Part shown: piece after piece, positions 1 to 11,555 of the stretch
Position numbering within the stretch: position 1 is the stretch's first letter
Layout of the letters: each line of letters starts with the position of its first letter
Assembly (NCBI GenBank): GCA_963675135.1
Contig: OY776129.1
Coordinates: 60,265,028 to 60,329,027 of the forward strand
Length of the DNA: 64,000 bases
Reading direction: 5' to 3'
Source of the DNA: Galeopsis tetrahit
Taxonomy: Eukaryota; Streptophyta; Magnoliopsida; Lamiales; Lamiaceae
Notes under the pieces: model-generated
What the model was told of the DNA's origin: nothing
The model's database searches: none
What the model saw: only the letters and a program-made list of their open reading frames with translations
Translations under genes and position numbers: made by a program

Positions 1-284
1 GTCTTGAATCGTTCTTCAGCTAGGGGCTTAGTCAAGATGTCTGCTCTTTGGATATCTGTGTGAATTTTCTCCATCTTGATGTCCTTCTTTTCAAGGTGGT
101 TTCTTATGAAGTGGTGTCGAATGTCGACATGCTTGCACCTTGTGTGGAGGACTGGATTTTGAGTGATGGCAATGGCACTGCTGCTATCACAATAGATAGG
201 GACTTCTCTTGCCTCTACATTGTAATCCTTGAGTTGTTGAACTAGCCAGAGCAGCTGACTACAACAACTTCCAGCTGCCATATA

Positions 285-1385
285 TTATGCTTCAGTGGTG
301 GAGGTTGCAACTGAAGTTTGCTTCTTAGAGAACCATGAAATCAACTTGTTGCCTAGGAATTGACAGGTTCCAGATGTGGATTTCCTATCAATTCTACATC
401 CTCCATAGTCTGAGTCAGAATAACCACTCAATTCTAGATTGTCATCAGCAGGGTACCATAGTCCTAGATTGACTGTTCCTTTTAGGTACTTGAGAATCTT
501 CCTTGCTGCTTCTAGATGACTTTGCTTTGGGTTTGCTTGAAACCTAGCACATACTCCTACAGCAAATGTTATGTCTGGTCTGCTAGCTGTAAGGTATAGT
601 AGAGATCCAATCAGTGCTCTATATTCAGCTTGATCAACTGCCTTTCCAGACTCATCTGGTTCCATTTTAAAAGATGTCATCATTGGAATCCTTGCAGTCT
701 TGCTTTGTAGAGCTTTGAATCTTTCTAATAGGCTTTTGGTATACTTGGACTGGTTGATGAAGATCCCTTCTGGACTCTGCTTGACTTGAAGTCCTAGGAA
801 GTAATTCATCTCACCCATCATGCTCATTTCAAACTTTCCTTGCATAAGTTCAGAGAACTTTTTGCACATCTCTTGATTGGGTGATCCAAATATAATATCA
901 TCTACATATATTTGCACCATTAGAATGTCTTCTCCTTCTTGTATTCTGAAAAGAGTTCTATCAACTTTGCCTTTTGTATATCCATTGTCAAGTAGGAATT
1001 GTGACAATGTGTCATACCAAGCTCTAGGGGCTTGCTTTAGACCATAGAGAGCCTTCTTCAGTCGATATACTTGATCACCTTTTTCAAATCCTGGAGGCTG
1101 CTCTACATATACTTCTTCTACCAGAATACCATTTAGAAAAGTACTTTTGACATCCATTTGATATACCTTGAAGCCCATATATGATGCATAAGCTAGAAAC
1201 AGTCGAATAGCTTCTAGTCTGGCTACTGGAGCAAAGGTTTCATCATAGTCAATCCCTTCAGATTGTGAATATCCTTTTGCAACTAGCCTTGCTTTATTTC
1301 TAGTTATCACATCATTTCCGTCCTTTTTGTTCTTGAATACCCACTTTGTTCCTACTACATTGTGGTTTTCAGGACGATCTACCAA
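285..1385 (-). pseudogene. copia reverse transcriptase and RNase H region
   Basis: 366 codons. The RT start KWVFKNK, the motif QMDVKSTFLNG and the catalytic YVDDIIFGS are visible, then the RNase H start SDSDYGGC. The frame is closed by a TAA at 285-287 just after the STTEA motif, a single codon change relative to the family. RNase H homology continues to base 1 in the same strand, so the body of the element leaves the window there. Confidence 0.92.
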
Positions 1386-1479
1386 TTCCCATACTTCATT
1401 TCTTTCGAATTGGTTTAGTTATTCTTGCATAGCAGTGATCCAATTGCTATCTGTCATTGCTTCTTCTATGTCAGCTGGT

Positions 1480-3252
1480 TCAATGCTGGATAGGAAGGCA
1501 CACCAGCAGAACATAGATGATTGGGAGTTCTGATTCAGTTGTCTTCTGGTCTTGACACCTGAGTCTGCTCCTCCTAAGATGAGGTTTGAACTTTGATGGA
1601 TGATTATTTCTCCATGTATGCCTCACAGGAGTATCTGCATTAGGTGAGCTTGGATTCTCATCTGTTCTAGTGCCATCAGGGGGGTTGACTTGATTTGGTC
1701 GATCATCATCTGTATCTTGTGTGTCAAAGAGATCATTCCCCCTTGCATTTGGGATTGGTGCATCTTGATTCTGGTCAGCTTGCACTGCTTGAGTTTGAGA
1801 TCTAGTGACAGGTCTATGAGGCTTATCTTCCTCTGGTTCTTCAGGGAAAGGTTCATTGACTTCAATGAACTCATCTGGTCTGGACTTGATCACTAGCTGT
1901 CTCATCTGATCTGTAGCTGAGTTTGTTTCTACTGCACTCTTTTCACAAGATTCATCAAAAACAACATGAGGTGTTTCTTCCACAAGAAGGGTTCGTTTGT
2001 TGAGTACTCTAAATGCTTTGCTAGTAGAGGAGTATCCTAAGAATATCCCCTCATCTGCTTTGGCATCAAAGGCATTCAACTTACTCTTCCCATTGTTGTG
2101 AATGAAACACTTACAACCAAATATATGAAAGTAAGATACTCTAGGTCTTCTTCCTTTCCACAGTTCATATGGGGTTTTCTCATGAATTTTGTGAATACCT
2201 GACCTGTTTTGAGTGTGACAAGCTGTGTTGATAGCTTCTGCCCATAGCTTCTTAGGAGTGGAGAATTCAGCAAGGAGTGTTCTTGCAGCTTCTTTGAGTG
2301 TTCTGACTCTTCTTTCAGCTACACCATTTTGCTGTGGTGTTCTTGCTGCACTTGTCTCATGCTGAATACCATTAGAAGTACAATAGGCAATGATGTAAGA
2401 ATTAATAAATTCAGTGCCTTTGTCACTTCTAATTTTCACAATTGGTTCTCCTTTCTCTACTTGGATCCTCTTCAATAGTTCAGGAAGCTTCTGCTGAGTC
2501 TCACTCTTCTTGTATAAGAAGATAACCCAAGTAAACTTGGAGTAGTCATCTACAACAATGAGAGTGTACTTTCTCCCTGTTAATGTGGTTGGTGTGATTG
2601 GTCCAAAGAGATCCATGTGAAGCAATTCAAGAACTCTGCTGGTTGATGCTGTCTTCTTGGTCTTGAAGGAGACCTTTGTTTGCTTTCCTTGTTGACATGC
2701 ATCACATACCTGATCTTTACAGTAGAGTTCATTAGGCAGACCATCAACTAAGGATTCCCTTGCTAACTTGTTCATAGTCTTAAAGTTCAGATGACTAAGG
2801 CGTTTGTGCCATAGCCAGCTGACATCTTTAGGGCTTTTCACAAGCAGACATGTATCCTTAGGACAACTGTTCCAATTTGCAAGATACATACTTCCCTTTC
2901 TAGATCCTGTTAGAAGGTTTTGTTTTGTTCTTTTATCACTTATGAGACACTCATCTTTAGAGAATTTTACTGAGTAACCAGTGTCACAAAAATGAGAAAC
3001 AGATAATAAATTAAATTTTAAACCCTCTACATATGATACATCATGTACCTCAATGTCACCATTTTTAAGGGTGCCATATCCTTTTGTGTTACCGTGCGCG
3101 TTATCACCAAAGAAGACTTTTGGACCTTTCTTCTCTATGTAGTTGGTCAGCAGGGCTTTGGTTCCTGTCATGTGAGTGGAGCATCCACTATCTATGTACC
3201 AAGTTTCTCCTGCTAGACCTCCTCTTCTGTATAGGTCCCTCCTTTCCTGCAA
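1480..3252 (-). pseudogene. copia protease and integrase region
   Basis: 590 codons. The aspartic protease motif WYIDSGCS lies near residue 20. The GAG-pre-integrase zinc-binding region follows (HKRLSHLN and CDACQQGK). The integrase core shows MDLFGPI, SDKGTEF and PQQNGVAERR, consistent with the D,D-35-E triad. The end of the open frame is out of register with the reverse transcriptase region, so a frameshift lies near 1600. A further stop lies near 1417-1420 in the linker. Confidence 0.9.
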
Positions 3253-3257
3253 AAATG

Positions 3258-4100
3258 TTAAGTCTTAGGTACCCATTTTGTCTTGGGTCCTTGGGTGTTA
3301 GTACTACCCTTGGGAACCCACATATACATTGGTCGTTTGAACAACCTTGAGCACTTGAGTTGTTTCCCTCGGGCATCACAGAACCAAATCTTACCAGTTA
3401 GCACCTTGGACTGGTCCGATTTGTTGTTTGTGTCAGCTAAGTAGTAGTCAAATGGTTTCCCTTTATAGGAGTGTACATACATGATCTTTTGACTAGTTAC
3501 ATTCGGCCTGGGTGCATTAGCTGGACGATGCACACGATTATATGGACCATACTCCTCTGTTCTCACAATATCATAGAAGATAGGGGGTGCAAAGAGAACA
3601 GATTTGTTTGAAGAAGATTTCTTCTTCTTGGCTGGAGCAGCATACAGCTGAGACTGTCTCAAACGAGATGGTCTAGGCTGTTTGTTGTTCCTCTGTACAG
3701 GCTTGGGGTTAACTTGTCTTTTACCATTTTTTGTGTTAGGATAGTTAGCCTTAGCTGGTACAGATGCCTTTTGGTTCATATTTGGTTCATTGTGTTTAGA
3801 ACACTCACCCTTTTCATGTGTCTGAGTAGTGCACTTGTTAGGTGTATTACCCCCAGCTGGAGAGGATGTAGATGGATTAAGTTCATAGCCAAAACCCATC
3901 TTATTGCCATTTGATCTATAATACTCAGAGATACTTTCAATAGTAGTAGAAGCTTTATTGAACTCTGATATCTTTTGATTTAGGCATTCCTTCTCCTTTT
4001 CTAAGAGCTTGTGTGCTTGGAAGAGGTCATCGAACTTGGATTGTAGTGAACGAAATTCCTTAGTTTCTAAAGCTTGAGTTTCTAACATCCCCTCATACAA
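3258..4100 (-). pseudogene. copia gag-pol linker region (same frame as gag)
   Basis: 280 codons in the same frame as the gag stretch upstream, beginning with a heptad-like segment and then a basic, Asn/Pro/Lys-rich segment. It ends near a WVPK motif, which in SIRE-type elements comes just before the protease. A stop follows and the protease continues in another frame, so there is a frame change near 3250. No enzyme motif is visible here. Confidence 0.75.
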
Positions 4101-4121
4101 CTGAGTTATTGTGGTATTTTC

Positions 4122-5732
4122 TTACTTAAGAAGTTCCACTTCTCTGGTCAATCTTTCATTCATTGTGACCAACTCAGGGGTGTTATCAAACTTAGTCTTT
4201 TTCAACTTAGCAATTTCTTTCCTTAGATCCTTGTTCTCCTCTTCCACTTCTATAAAAGCTCTAGTGGCAATATCCAGATCACCTTTTACCTTACTTAAAG
4301 ATTGATAATAGGTGTCTTCTGATTCGCCTTCAGATGAGTTTATCTCATCTGATTGTGAAAAAATAGGTGAATGGAAAGTAGTAGTATAGGAATTTACCTC
4401 ATTTTCACCTATGGCCATCATAGCTAGGTCATCTGAATCATCTGAGAAGATTTGACAGTCTGGTGATGTAGGGAGTTCATCACTTTGATATTCAGATTCT
4501 TCAGTCACCATTGCTTGCTTGTCTGAATTTCTTCTGTCTCTTCTTGGCCTTCTTTTGTCATCTAAATTCAGCTCAGGACATTCATAGACATAATGTCCTG
4601 GTTTGCGACAATTAAAGCATGATCCAGATTTCTGATTTGAGTTGCCTTTCCTTGGAGGAGTGGCATCTCTTCTTCTAGATCCTCGGCTGTCAGATGACTC
4701 CACATCCTTTCTAGGATGTTTTTCTGGTGTTCTTTCTCTGGAACCTCTGGAGGGTGAACTTGCTCTTCTATCTTTGTAGTTTCTATAGAATTTTCTACAT
4801 TTGATGTTGAGAGTGTTCATCCTTTCGAATCTCTTGATCATAAGGGCCATTTGCTTCTTCAGACTCATGTCTGATCCTTCAAAGTCTTCTGTTTTCAGAG
4901 AGGTCTTGCCAGATGAGGTACTTGCAGCTTTTGTATTGGCTGCCTTGAAGGCTACAGTCTTGAAGGTAGATGGGGTTGCAGTTGGCTCATCACTTCCTGA
5001 GTTTTCTTCTCTGTCAAGGTCATATTCATGAGCTTTTAGGTTCTGAAATAGAGTTTGAGTAGACCACTTCTTGATATCTTGAGTATCCTTGATGATGGTC
5101 TTCTTGAGCTTCCATCTCTTGGGTAAAGAATCCAAGATCTTCAAGTTTTTCTCTCTATTTGTATACTTCTTGCCTAGAGATTCAATCTCATTTATGATCT
5201 TTGTACATCTATTGTCCAGCTGATCAATAGTTTCTTCTGGCTGCATCTTGAGGTGCTCAAACTTCTTGACTGCTGTTGACAATTTGCTTTCCTTGATCAG
5301 CTCAGTTCCTTCACAGAGGAGTGCCAATGCCTCCCACATTTCTTTGGCTGACTCACAGTGGATTACCTTTGCAATGTACTCATTTGGAAGAGTTTGCATT
5401 ATGTAATCTTGAGCAATGCTATCAAGATTTGATTGCTTCATCTCTTCTGGTGTGAGATCCTTCATAGGCTTGGGAGCAAGTTCTCCAACTGGTACTTCTG
5501 GATCACCATTTGCAGTGTTGACTGTCATGATGGTGATTGGGCCTTCTGTGATTACAGACCACATCTTGTAGTGGACTGATGTGAGATTCTTCTTCATCCT
5601 GATCTTCCAGTAATCATAATCCTCAACTGAAAACTTAGGCAACTTTCGCATATTAGCACTCATGCTGTATGAGTTTTTAAAAACAAGTTTAAAAAAAATC
5701 TGTTCAAGAGGACTACAGAAAGACTCCCTCAA
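4122..5732 (-). pseudogene. copia gag region with zinc knuckle
   Basis: 536 codons open. The N-terminal half resembles the plant copia gag domain (UBN2/DUF4219 type), with a WEAL-type motif near residue 130. A CCHC zinc knuckle (CFNCRKPGHYVYEC) lies near residue 370, followed by an acidic, serine-rich stretch and a C-terminal coiled coil rich in Glu and Lys. A TAA codon at 4122-4124 breaks the frame; the same frame continues at once in the next open stretch, so the original gag-pol was longer. Known gag proteins form the virus-like particle; this copy is broken. Confidence 0.88.
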
Positions 5733-5772
5733 GTCTTCTGATAATCTAGAGACAGTAGTCCGTTAGAACCAC

Positions 5773-5785
5773 TGCTCTGATACCA
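5773..5785 (-). other. Primer binding site (initiator tRNA-Met type)
   Basis: On the minus strand this reads TGGTATCAGAGCA, the standard copia primer binding site complementary to initiator tRNA-Met. It lies two bases inside the LTR and fixes the orientation of the element. Confidence 0.93.
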
Positions 5786-5787
5786 CT

Positions 5788-7243
5788 TGTTGGTCCCTGA
5801 ACGAGTAGTGAATGGGATTAAAGTCTAGAGGGGAGGGGTGAATAGACTTTAAAACTTTTTCAAGAGAGTTGGGAACCTCTTCTAATTGCTATGTCAACTG
5901 GACTACAAGTCTGCTGGTCCAGATGACTATAGTGATCTGAATGAAGAGATTATATGCGGAATTATGGTAGGCCTTGATTAGACTCGTTCTTTTAGTTTCT
6001 TATGAAAGTGTTAACTTGTTTTGCTCAGTGAAAGTACTCAGCTGATGCTGGTTTGAAAGTTGTGGCCTCGTTTTGAAGACAGTTGAAAATATAGTATGCA
6101 CTATATAAAGATTAATGAAATGACAGAAATATAAAGTACAGTAAGTAAATGACACCAGATTTATAGTGGTTCGGATATACGTTCCTACGTCCACTCTCAC
6201 GTCCTCACGTGATGTTTAATCCCTTTAATTTACCACAAATTACAAGGGTCTTGACCTTTATAGTCCCAAGGATAGGACTTTGAGATCTGAACCGTCCTAA
6301 CAACTACGGTCTCCACAAGTGATTGTAAGCACTTGCACTTTAAGGGGTTCAAAAACTTTAACCTTTTGGTGAGGGTTTGGGGTTTTTGAAGTGTATCCAA
6401 CTAATGGTTCAAGCTTATAATTTGCTTAACCACTATGCCTAAAACAATGAATATACAATATGAACAGGTTTCAGGTTCTTATGGGTTGGATAGAAATCAC
6501 TTAAGAGCTATAGATATTCTAATGGTTTCTGGCTCTTGGAGAATTCTTAGAACAGTATGGTTTTTTGCTTGATTGCTTGCTTAGCTTGTTGAATTCTCTC
6601 GTTGTGACTTCGTATTTGTGATTTCTCATCCTCTTGTATTTATAATGGTGATCGCTTGCAACTAGCCGTTGGAGTTGACTAGCCGTTGGGGCAATCTTTC
6701 CATAATGGCTTGATTCCTTGATTCCAGCCGCTTGATTGCTTCAATCCTGGGATCATGTCAATCTTCTAAATAAGGTAGGTCTTCGTTTAAATTGTAAGAT
6801 GACTTTGGAATCAGCCGAGTCCTAGAAGAGCACATAGTCTTCTGATCTGAACTACTAGTCTTCTGACTACTCTTCTGGCCTTAGGTCTTCTGACTTCTGA
6901 TATCAGTCGAGTAACACTCTTCTGATCTGGCAATTCTTTGTGCTGCTTTAGGCCATCTTCAATCTTGGACTCCATCAGATAAGTAGGTATACAAGCACCT
7001 TAACTTATCTGGTCTTCAAGGATCTTCTAATCTTCATGTCTTCTACTCTTCTCATCTTGAGGATAGGCATGTAAGCCAGGACTGTGCTGATCAGCTGATA
7101 TCAATACAGTTGATCACACAAGACTAGTCTAAGTTGTTCTATACAAGTCAGCTGATCCTATTACATTTATAAACTCTAAGTGTTTTGGCCATCAAAACTA
7201 TTCTAACATCAAGTGGGGCTTAGGGTGAATTTATATCCCAACA
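5788..7243 (-). repeat. 5' LTR of the copia element
   Basis: The LTR is 1456 bp with short inverted ends TGTTGG and CCAACA. On the minus strand it ends two bases before the primer binding site. A TATAAATA-like box lies on the minus strand near 6640, a plausible promoter. Several AGTCTTCTGA-like short repeats occur at about 6830-6920. The base after 7243 resumes LINE coding sequence. Confidence 0.9.
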
Positions 7244-10200
7244 AAGGCTGTTTTCGATTTAAATCCAAATAAAGCTCCAGGCCCGGATGGTTTCAATGCA
7301 CGATTTTTTCAAGAAAATTGGGATATTGTTGGGGAATCGGTTCTTAAAGCAGCGCACCTTATCCTCAACCTTCAAGGAGATTTGTCGGAATGGAACAATA
7401 CGAGTATTACATTGATTCCAAAGATCAAGTCCCCTTCTTGTCCTTCTCATTATAGACCTATAAGTCTTAGCAATGTATTTTACAGAATCATTGCCAAAAC
7501 CATTGCTAATCGACTTGCTGAGATCATACCCAAGATTATCGATGAAAATCAGAGTGCATTTATTAAAGATAGGCAAATATTTGATAATATTCTTATTAGT
7601 TACGAATGCATGCATTTGGTGAGAGGTAATAGAAGCTTGACGGGATACGCGACACTCAAGTTAGATATGAGTAAAGCATATGACCGTATTGAATGGTCTT
7701 TTTTGGACAAACAGATGAGAAGCATTGGATTTTCTGATAAATTTGTGAGATTAATTCTGCGATGCATATCTTCGGTGTCATATTCTTTTAAAGTTAATGA
7801 CTCTCTTTTAGAAGGCTTTACCCCAACTCGAGGCCTTCGGCAAGGGGATCCCTTGTCCCCTTTCCTTTTTGTATTATGTGCTCAAGCTCTGTCAAACCAT
7901 ATCAACCATCTAGCTGATCAGCACATTTTAGAAGGAATTAAGATTGCTCGCACGGCCCCCATGATCACTCATTTTCTCTTCGCAGATGACAGTATTGTTT
8001 TCTTTAAAGCCAAACTGGAATATGCAGATCAATTGAAGGAAGTTTTGTGGAGGTATGAAAAGGCCTCATGACAAATAATAAATTTCGACAAATCATCTGT
8101 CTTGTTCAGTCCAAATACCAGCGACAATATTAAGATGCAGGTATCCAATCTGCTCCAGGTAAAACATACTCAGGGACATAGTATCTACTTAGGCCTTCCT
8201 ACTTTTTCGCTCAGAGGAAAGAGACTTCAGTTTGCGTATTTGCTTGATAGATTGAAGAGTAAAGTGGATAATTGGAAGAACAAAAAAATTTTGGAGGGTG
8301 GCAAAGAAGTTCTAATCAAGGCAGTTCTTCAAGCAATCCCTATAGAGATGTCTATCGGGCTGGCCCTAGCCCTATAGGGCCAGCCCTACAGGGCTACGGG
8401 CTAAATGGGTTAGGGCCTTAACCGGTTCATATTTAACGGGCCTACAATTGTTGGGACCTAACCCTAACCCTAGCGGGCCACGGGTTAAACGGGCCACTAA
8501 CGGGCTACAATAATTTTTTTTTCTTTTAAAATTAAAGGTCTCAATTGACACGTTCAACAAGCAAATAAAATAGAAAAATACATAATTAGTTAATGATCAG
8601 TAAATGAGAAAAAAAAAGTATAATTTAAACACAATTCTAAAACTCATTGATCCTTAATATGACCAAATAAAGCTAAACAAATATCATAATCTAATAAAAA
8701 AAATAGTAATAATGACTAATGAATGGTAATGGGCTTCTTAATGCTTATAGTTATGGTTATTGGTCAAATGACCCAAAATTTGTTCTTAGGTTATTTTTTT
8801 TTTAAAAAAAAAGGTAACAATTCGGGCTAGCGGGTTGGCCCTGTAGCCCTGCGGGCTGGCCCGGTTTAGCCCACGGGCTAACCGGTCCGGGTCAAAAAAA
8901 GCCAGGTTTTAAACGGGCCTATAATTCATGAACCCTAACCCTGTATTTTTCAGGGTTAAACGGGTCAACCCGGTTAACCCGGCCTGGATAAACATCTCTA
9001 AATCCCTACATATGCAATGTCTTGCTTCAAAATGCCCATGCAATTGTGTAGGGACATGGAAAAAATTATTGCAAATTTCTGGTGGGGGGGTGATCAGGGA
9101 CACAACAAATTACACTGGATTCGATGGGATAAATTGTGTAAGTCAAAAGAAGAAGGGGGTATGGGATTTAGGAAGATGCATCATTTCAACCAAGCTCTCT
9201 TGGCAAAACAAGTTTGGAGGTTGATGACAAAACGAGAGTCACTGATCGCAAGGGTCTTTAAAGCAAGATATTTCAAGCATAGTGACATTCTTGAGGCCCA
9301 TATTGGGAGCAACCCATCTTTTGTCTGGAGGTCATTGCTCTCCAGTTTTCCAATTCTTCAAAGTGGGGTACGATGGACGGTAGGCAATGGACAGAAGGTG
9401 TCTTTATTCAAACACGCTTGGGTTCAAGGTCTTGATAAAGGTATGATTACATCAAGAATTGCAGCCGGACACAATGTCTCATACTTCTTGGATGCTGATA
9501 GATTTTGGAAAGAGGATATCCTAAACATTGCCTTCTGGCCATTTGAAGTGGAAGGCATCTTGAAAACTTCGGTTGGAGGACGGGATGATGAGGATGAAAG
9601 ATACTGGAAACAGGATCCAAAAGGCAACTACTCTGTTAAATCAGGATATTGGGAGAGCATTAGCATGATGAAAGACAATATTGATAGTCCAGGTAATTCA
9701 AATCAAGAAATTACTAAATCATTGTGGAAATTTCTGTGGAACATGAATTTGCCTCCGAAAGTTCGTATCTTTGGTTGGAAGATGTGCATGGATATTGTGG
9801 CTTCGGAAGGTAACATCGCAAATCATCATGTTCCAATTCATCCAAACTGTGGTTTGTGCGGAGCATATTATCCATCCACTATCCATGCCATTTTCTTGTG
9901 TCAAGGAGTGAAGTATGTGTGGAAACAAATGCACTTCTGGAATTGGATCAAACAAGGTCAGTATATGATTACATTCGACCTCATCATGTATCTTAAAAAA
10001 TCTGTGAATTTGATTGAGTTAGAAAAAATATTTATGATTGCATGGGGGATTTGGAAGGAGAGATGCCGAATTGTTCATAGTTCAGACAATCCTAGATTGA
10101 AGGTTAAAGAACACATTGGAAACCAAATGGTGGAATATCTGAAATCGTTCCAGGACATCACCAAGAGTAGATTGAGAAGCGATAGAAACATGAGAACGGT

Positions 10201-10680
10201 TGATAATTTGGACAATTTCGTGGATCGCTACAGGCCTTATCTTGCAGAGGTGGATGGAGCTTTTAACCTTGAAAAACAAAGATATGGCGTGGGTTGGGTT
10301 TTGTATGATCAGGAGGGTGCAAGAATTGCTTCGTTTTCGAGAAAAATCCCGCCTCAGCGAAACCCTCTAGGTTCCGAACTCATGGCAATTGAATTGGCTA
10401 TGAACTTGGCATTTGAAAAAGGATTGCAGAGTATTTTGATCAGGTCGGACTCAATGCAAGCAGTGACCTTGTGTGGTAAAGAGAACGATGATAATATTAG
10501 AGGTCCGGAAAGTTCGATTGCTCGGAGAATTAAAAGGTTCAAGAAAAATTTGTAGTGTGCAATTTTTTACATATAAGCCGGAAAAGGAACAAGCAAGCTC
10601 ACATGTTGGCACAACAAGCGATCAGTACTACCAATTCTCGCGACAGGGTTGGAGATACGAGATTATGAAACCTACATTTC
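7244..10680 (+). pseudogene. LINE ORF2 remnant (RT, zf-RVT, RNase H)
   Basis: The endonuclease domain is absent from the window because the copia insertion cut the gene. The RT catalytic FADD box is intact. Breaks seen: the copia insertion at 7243/7244, the TGA at 8069-8071, the hAT at 8343-9000 and a frame change near 10545. After the frame change the C-terminal RNase H motif RKRNKQAHMLA is readable, then a TGA. The protein would have copied LINE RNA by target-primed reverse transcription; this copy cannot. Confidence 0.9.
8343..9000. mobile_element. Non-autonomous hAT element inside the LINE, 8-bp TSD
   Basis: 658 bp with inverted ends TAGAGATGTCTATC and (reverse complement of right end) TAGAGATGTTTATC. 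It is flanked by an exact 8-bp duplication AATCCCTA at 8335-8342 and 9001-9008, the size expected for hAT transposons. Both subterminal regions are packed with GGGC, GCCC and TTAACCC-like words, typical of hAT transposase-binding regions. No transposase ORF is present. Element plus one duplication is 666 bp, a multiple of three, so the LINE frame is the same on both sides. Confidence 0.93.
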
Positions 10681-10736
10681 GTCTTTTGAGCTTCCTGTAC
10701 TAGGTTTCTCCTTTTGTCAAAAAAAAAAAAAAAAAA

Positions 10737-11238
10737 CAACCTTTAAGATAATTGGAGATAATTTTTGTGTGGGAGACGTGTAATATATATACCTTGGCAT
10801 AAGTATATCTTATTGACTTATTTATTTTCCTTCAAATGCTTAAATTTACTTTTGAAAAAATAATAATTAAAGAATATAATATTAAATGTATATTAGGTTG
10901 CAGAGGTAGAGAACTAGAGATAGATAGAAGATAAAAAATAAAAAAAAGTAGAAAGAGATGGAGAATTTTATAAAATAAGAAAATGTAAACTTTAAAATAG
11001 GAAAAAAAAACAAAATTGAAACTAACTATGGTGTTATGTTTTTTGAGCAACTCACCCAGTTGGGTTGTGCCAAGACTTGCTGGATCAACAATAGGCCCAG
11101 TTTTTAGTTTATAACCTGGCTAATATGGGCTCAATACACGGGAGCATCTAAATTTCAATTAAATCTTAATTATTTTTTTATCCAAAAATATAGTCCCTTT
11201 ATTTTGTGTGTAAAATGTTCAAAATATCATTATTTTCT
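10737..11238. other. Intergenic spacer between LINE and MULE
   Basis: AT-rich sequence with short runs of A and T. No gene, splice pattern or repeat structure was recognised. Confidence 0.6.
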
Positions 11239-11247
11239 TTTTTAAAT
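11239..11247. repeat. Left 9-bp target-site duplication of the MULE
   Basis: TTTTTAAAT, identical to 20533-20541. It lies immediately outside the first base of the left inverted repeat. Confidence 0.85.
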
Positions 11248-11330
11248 CGCAAAAACTTAGCTGCAATATTGCATATATGCAATATGGCTTATTGGGCCAA
11301 AGCCCATCAGCCCAGTCAAAAGTCAATGGC
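11248..11330. repeat. Left terminal inverted repeat of the MULE
   Basis: Pairs with 20450-20532 in inverted orientation. The best conserved parts are CTGCAATATTGCAT at 11261-11274 and the TTGGGCCAA and GCCCATCA words. The outermost 13 bases are poorly matched (start CGC on the left, GGG on the right). Confidence 0.85.
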
Positions 11331-11520
11331 CTTTTTTAATTAAATTGGTCAACCTTGTATCCATTAACCCGCACCAACCCGCATCGACCCACTTATGTTT
11401 TTGAATTTATATCCGAATCTTTGACCCGTTTATGACCCGTTTTTCTATTTTCCGTACGCGGGTTTTTTTCCAACTTTTCGAATTCCTTTCTCTGCCATTC
11501 TCCAGTTTTTACACAGACTT

Positions 11521-11523
<3 letters not shown>

Positions 11524-11552
<29 letters not shown>
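11524..11552. repeat. (CT)n microsatellite in the presumed 5' leader
   Basis: About 14 CT units upstream of the Ulp1-like gene. Pyrimidine tracts near transcription starts are common in plants; here it lies upstream of the proposed leader intron 11686-12417. Confidence 0.8.

Positions 11553-11555
<3 letters not shown>

Larger units (their letters stand above)
1..7243 (-). mobile_element. Ty1/copia LTR retrotransposon, SIRE-like, 3' end outside window
   Basis: A degenerate copia-type element read on the minus strand. From right to left it shows a 5' LTR (5788-7243), a primer binding site, a gag-like region with coiled coil and zinc knuckle, protease/integrase, reverse transcriptase and RNase H, which runs past base 1. 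The order integrase before reverse transcriptase is diagnostic of Ty1/copia. The long gag, the long LTR and the YVDDIIFGS reverse-transcriptase motif suggest the SIRE/Maximus lineage (inference). It sits in a LINE reading frame that starts at 7244. The second LTR and the other target-site copy are outside the window, so insertion age cannot be estimated. Several stops and frame changes show it is not coding-competent. Confidence 0.95.
7244..10736 (+). mobile_element. LINE (non-LTR retrotransposon), 5' part displaced, poly(A) tail
   Basis: The plus-strand ORF2 of a plant L1-type LINE begins in mid reverse transcriptase directly at the copia LTR; its 5' part should lie beyond base 1. Visible in order: RT (NKAPGPDG, RGLRQGDPLSP, FADD at 7979-7990), a zf-RVT region (LPPKVRIFGWK with CGLCG), and an RNase H-like domain (VDGA, SELMAIELA, RSDS). 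The element ends with an A-rich tail at 10719-10736. Open stretches are 7244-8068, 8072-8342 and 9001-10552, all in one frame once the nested hAT is removed. A TGA at 8069-8071 replaces an expected Gly codon, and a small frame change near 10545 separates the last RNase H residues (10558-10680). Confidence 0.94.

Noticed and set aside
7259..7615. Minus-strand 118-codon frame
   Set aside because: It is antisense to the LINE reverse transcriptase.
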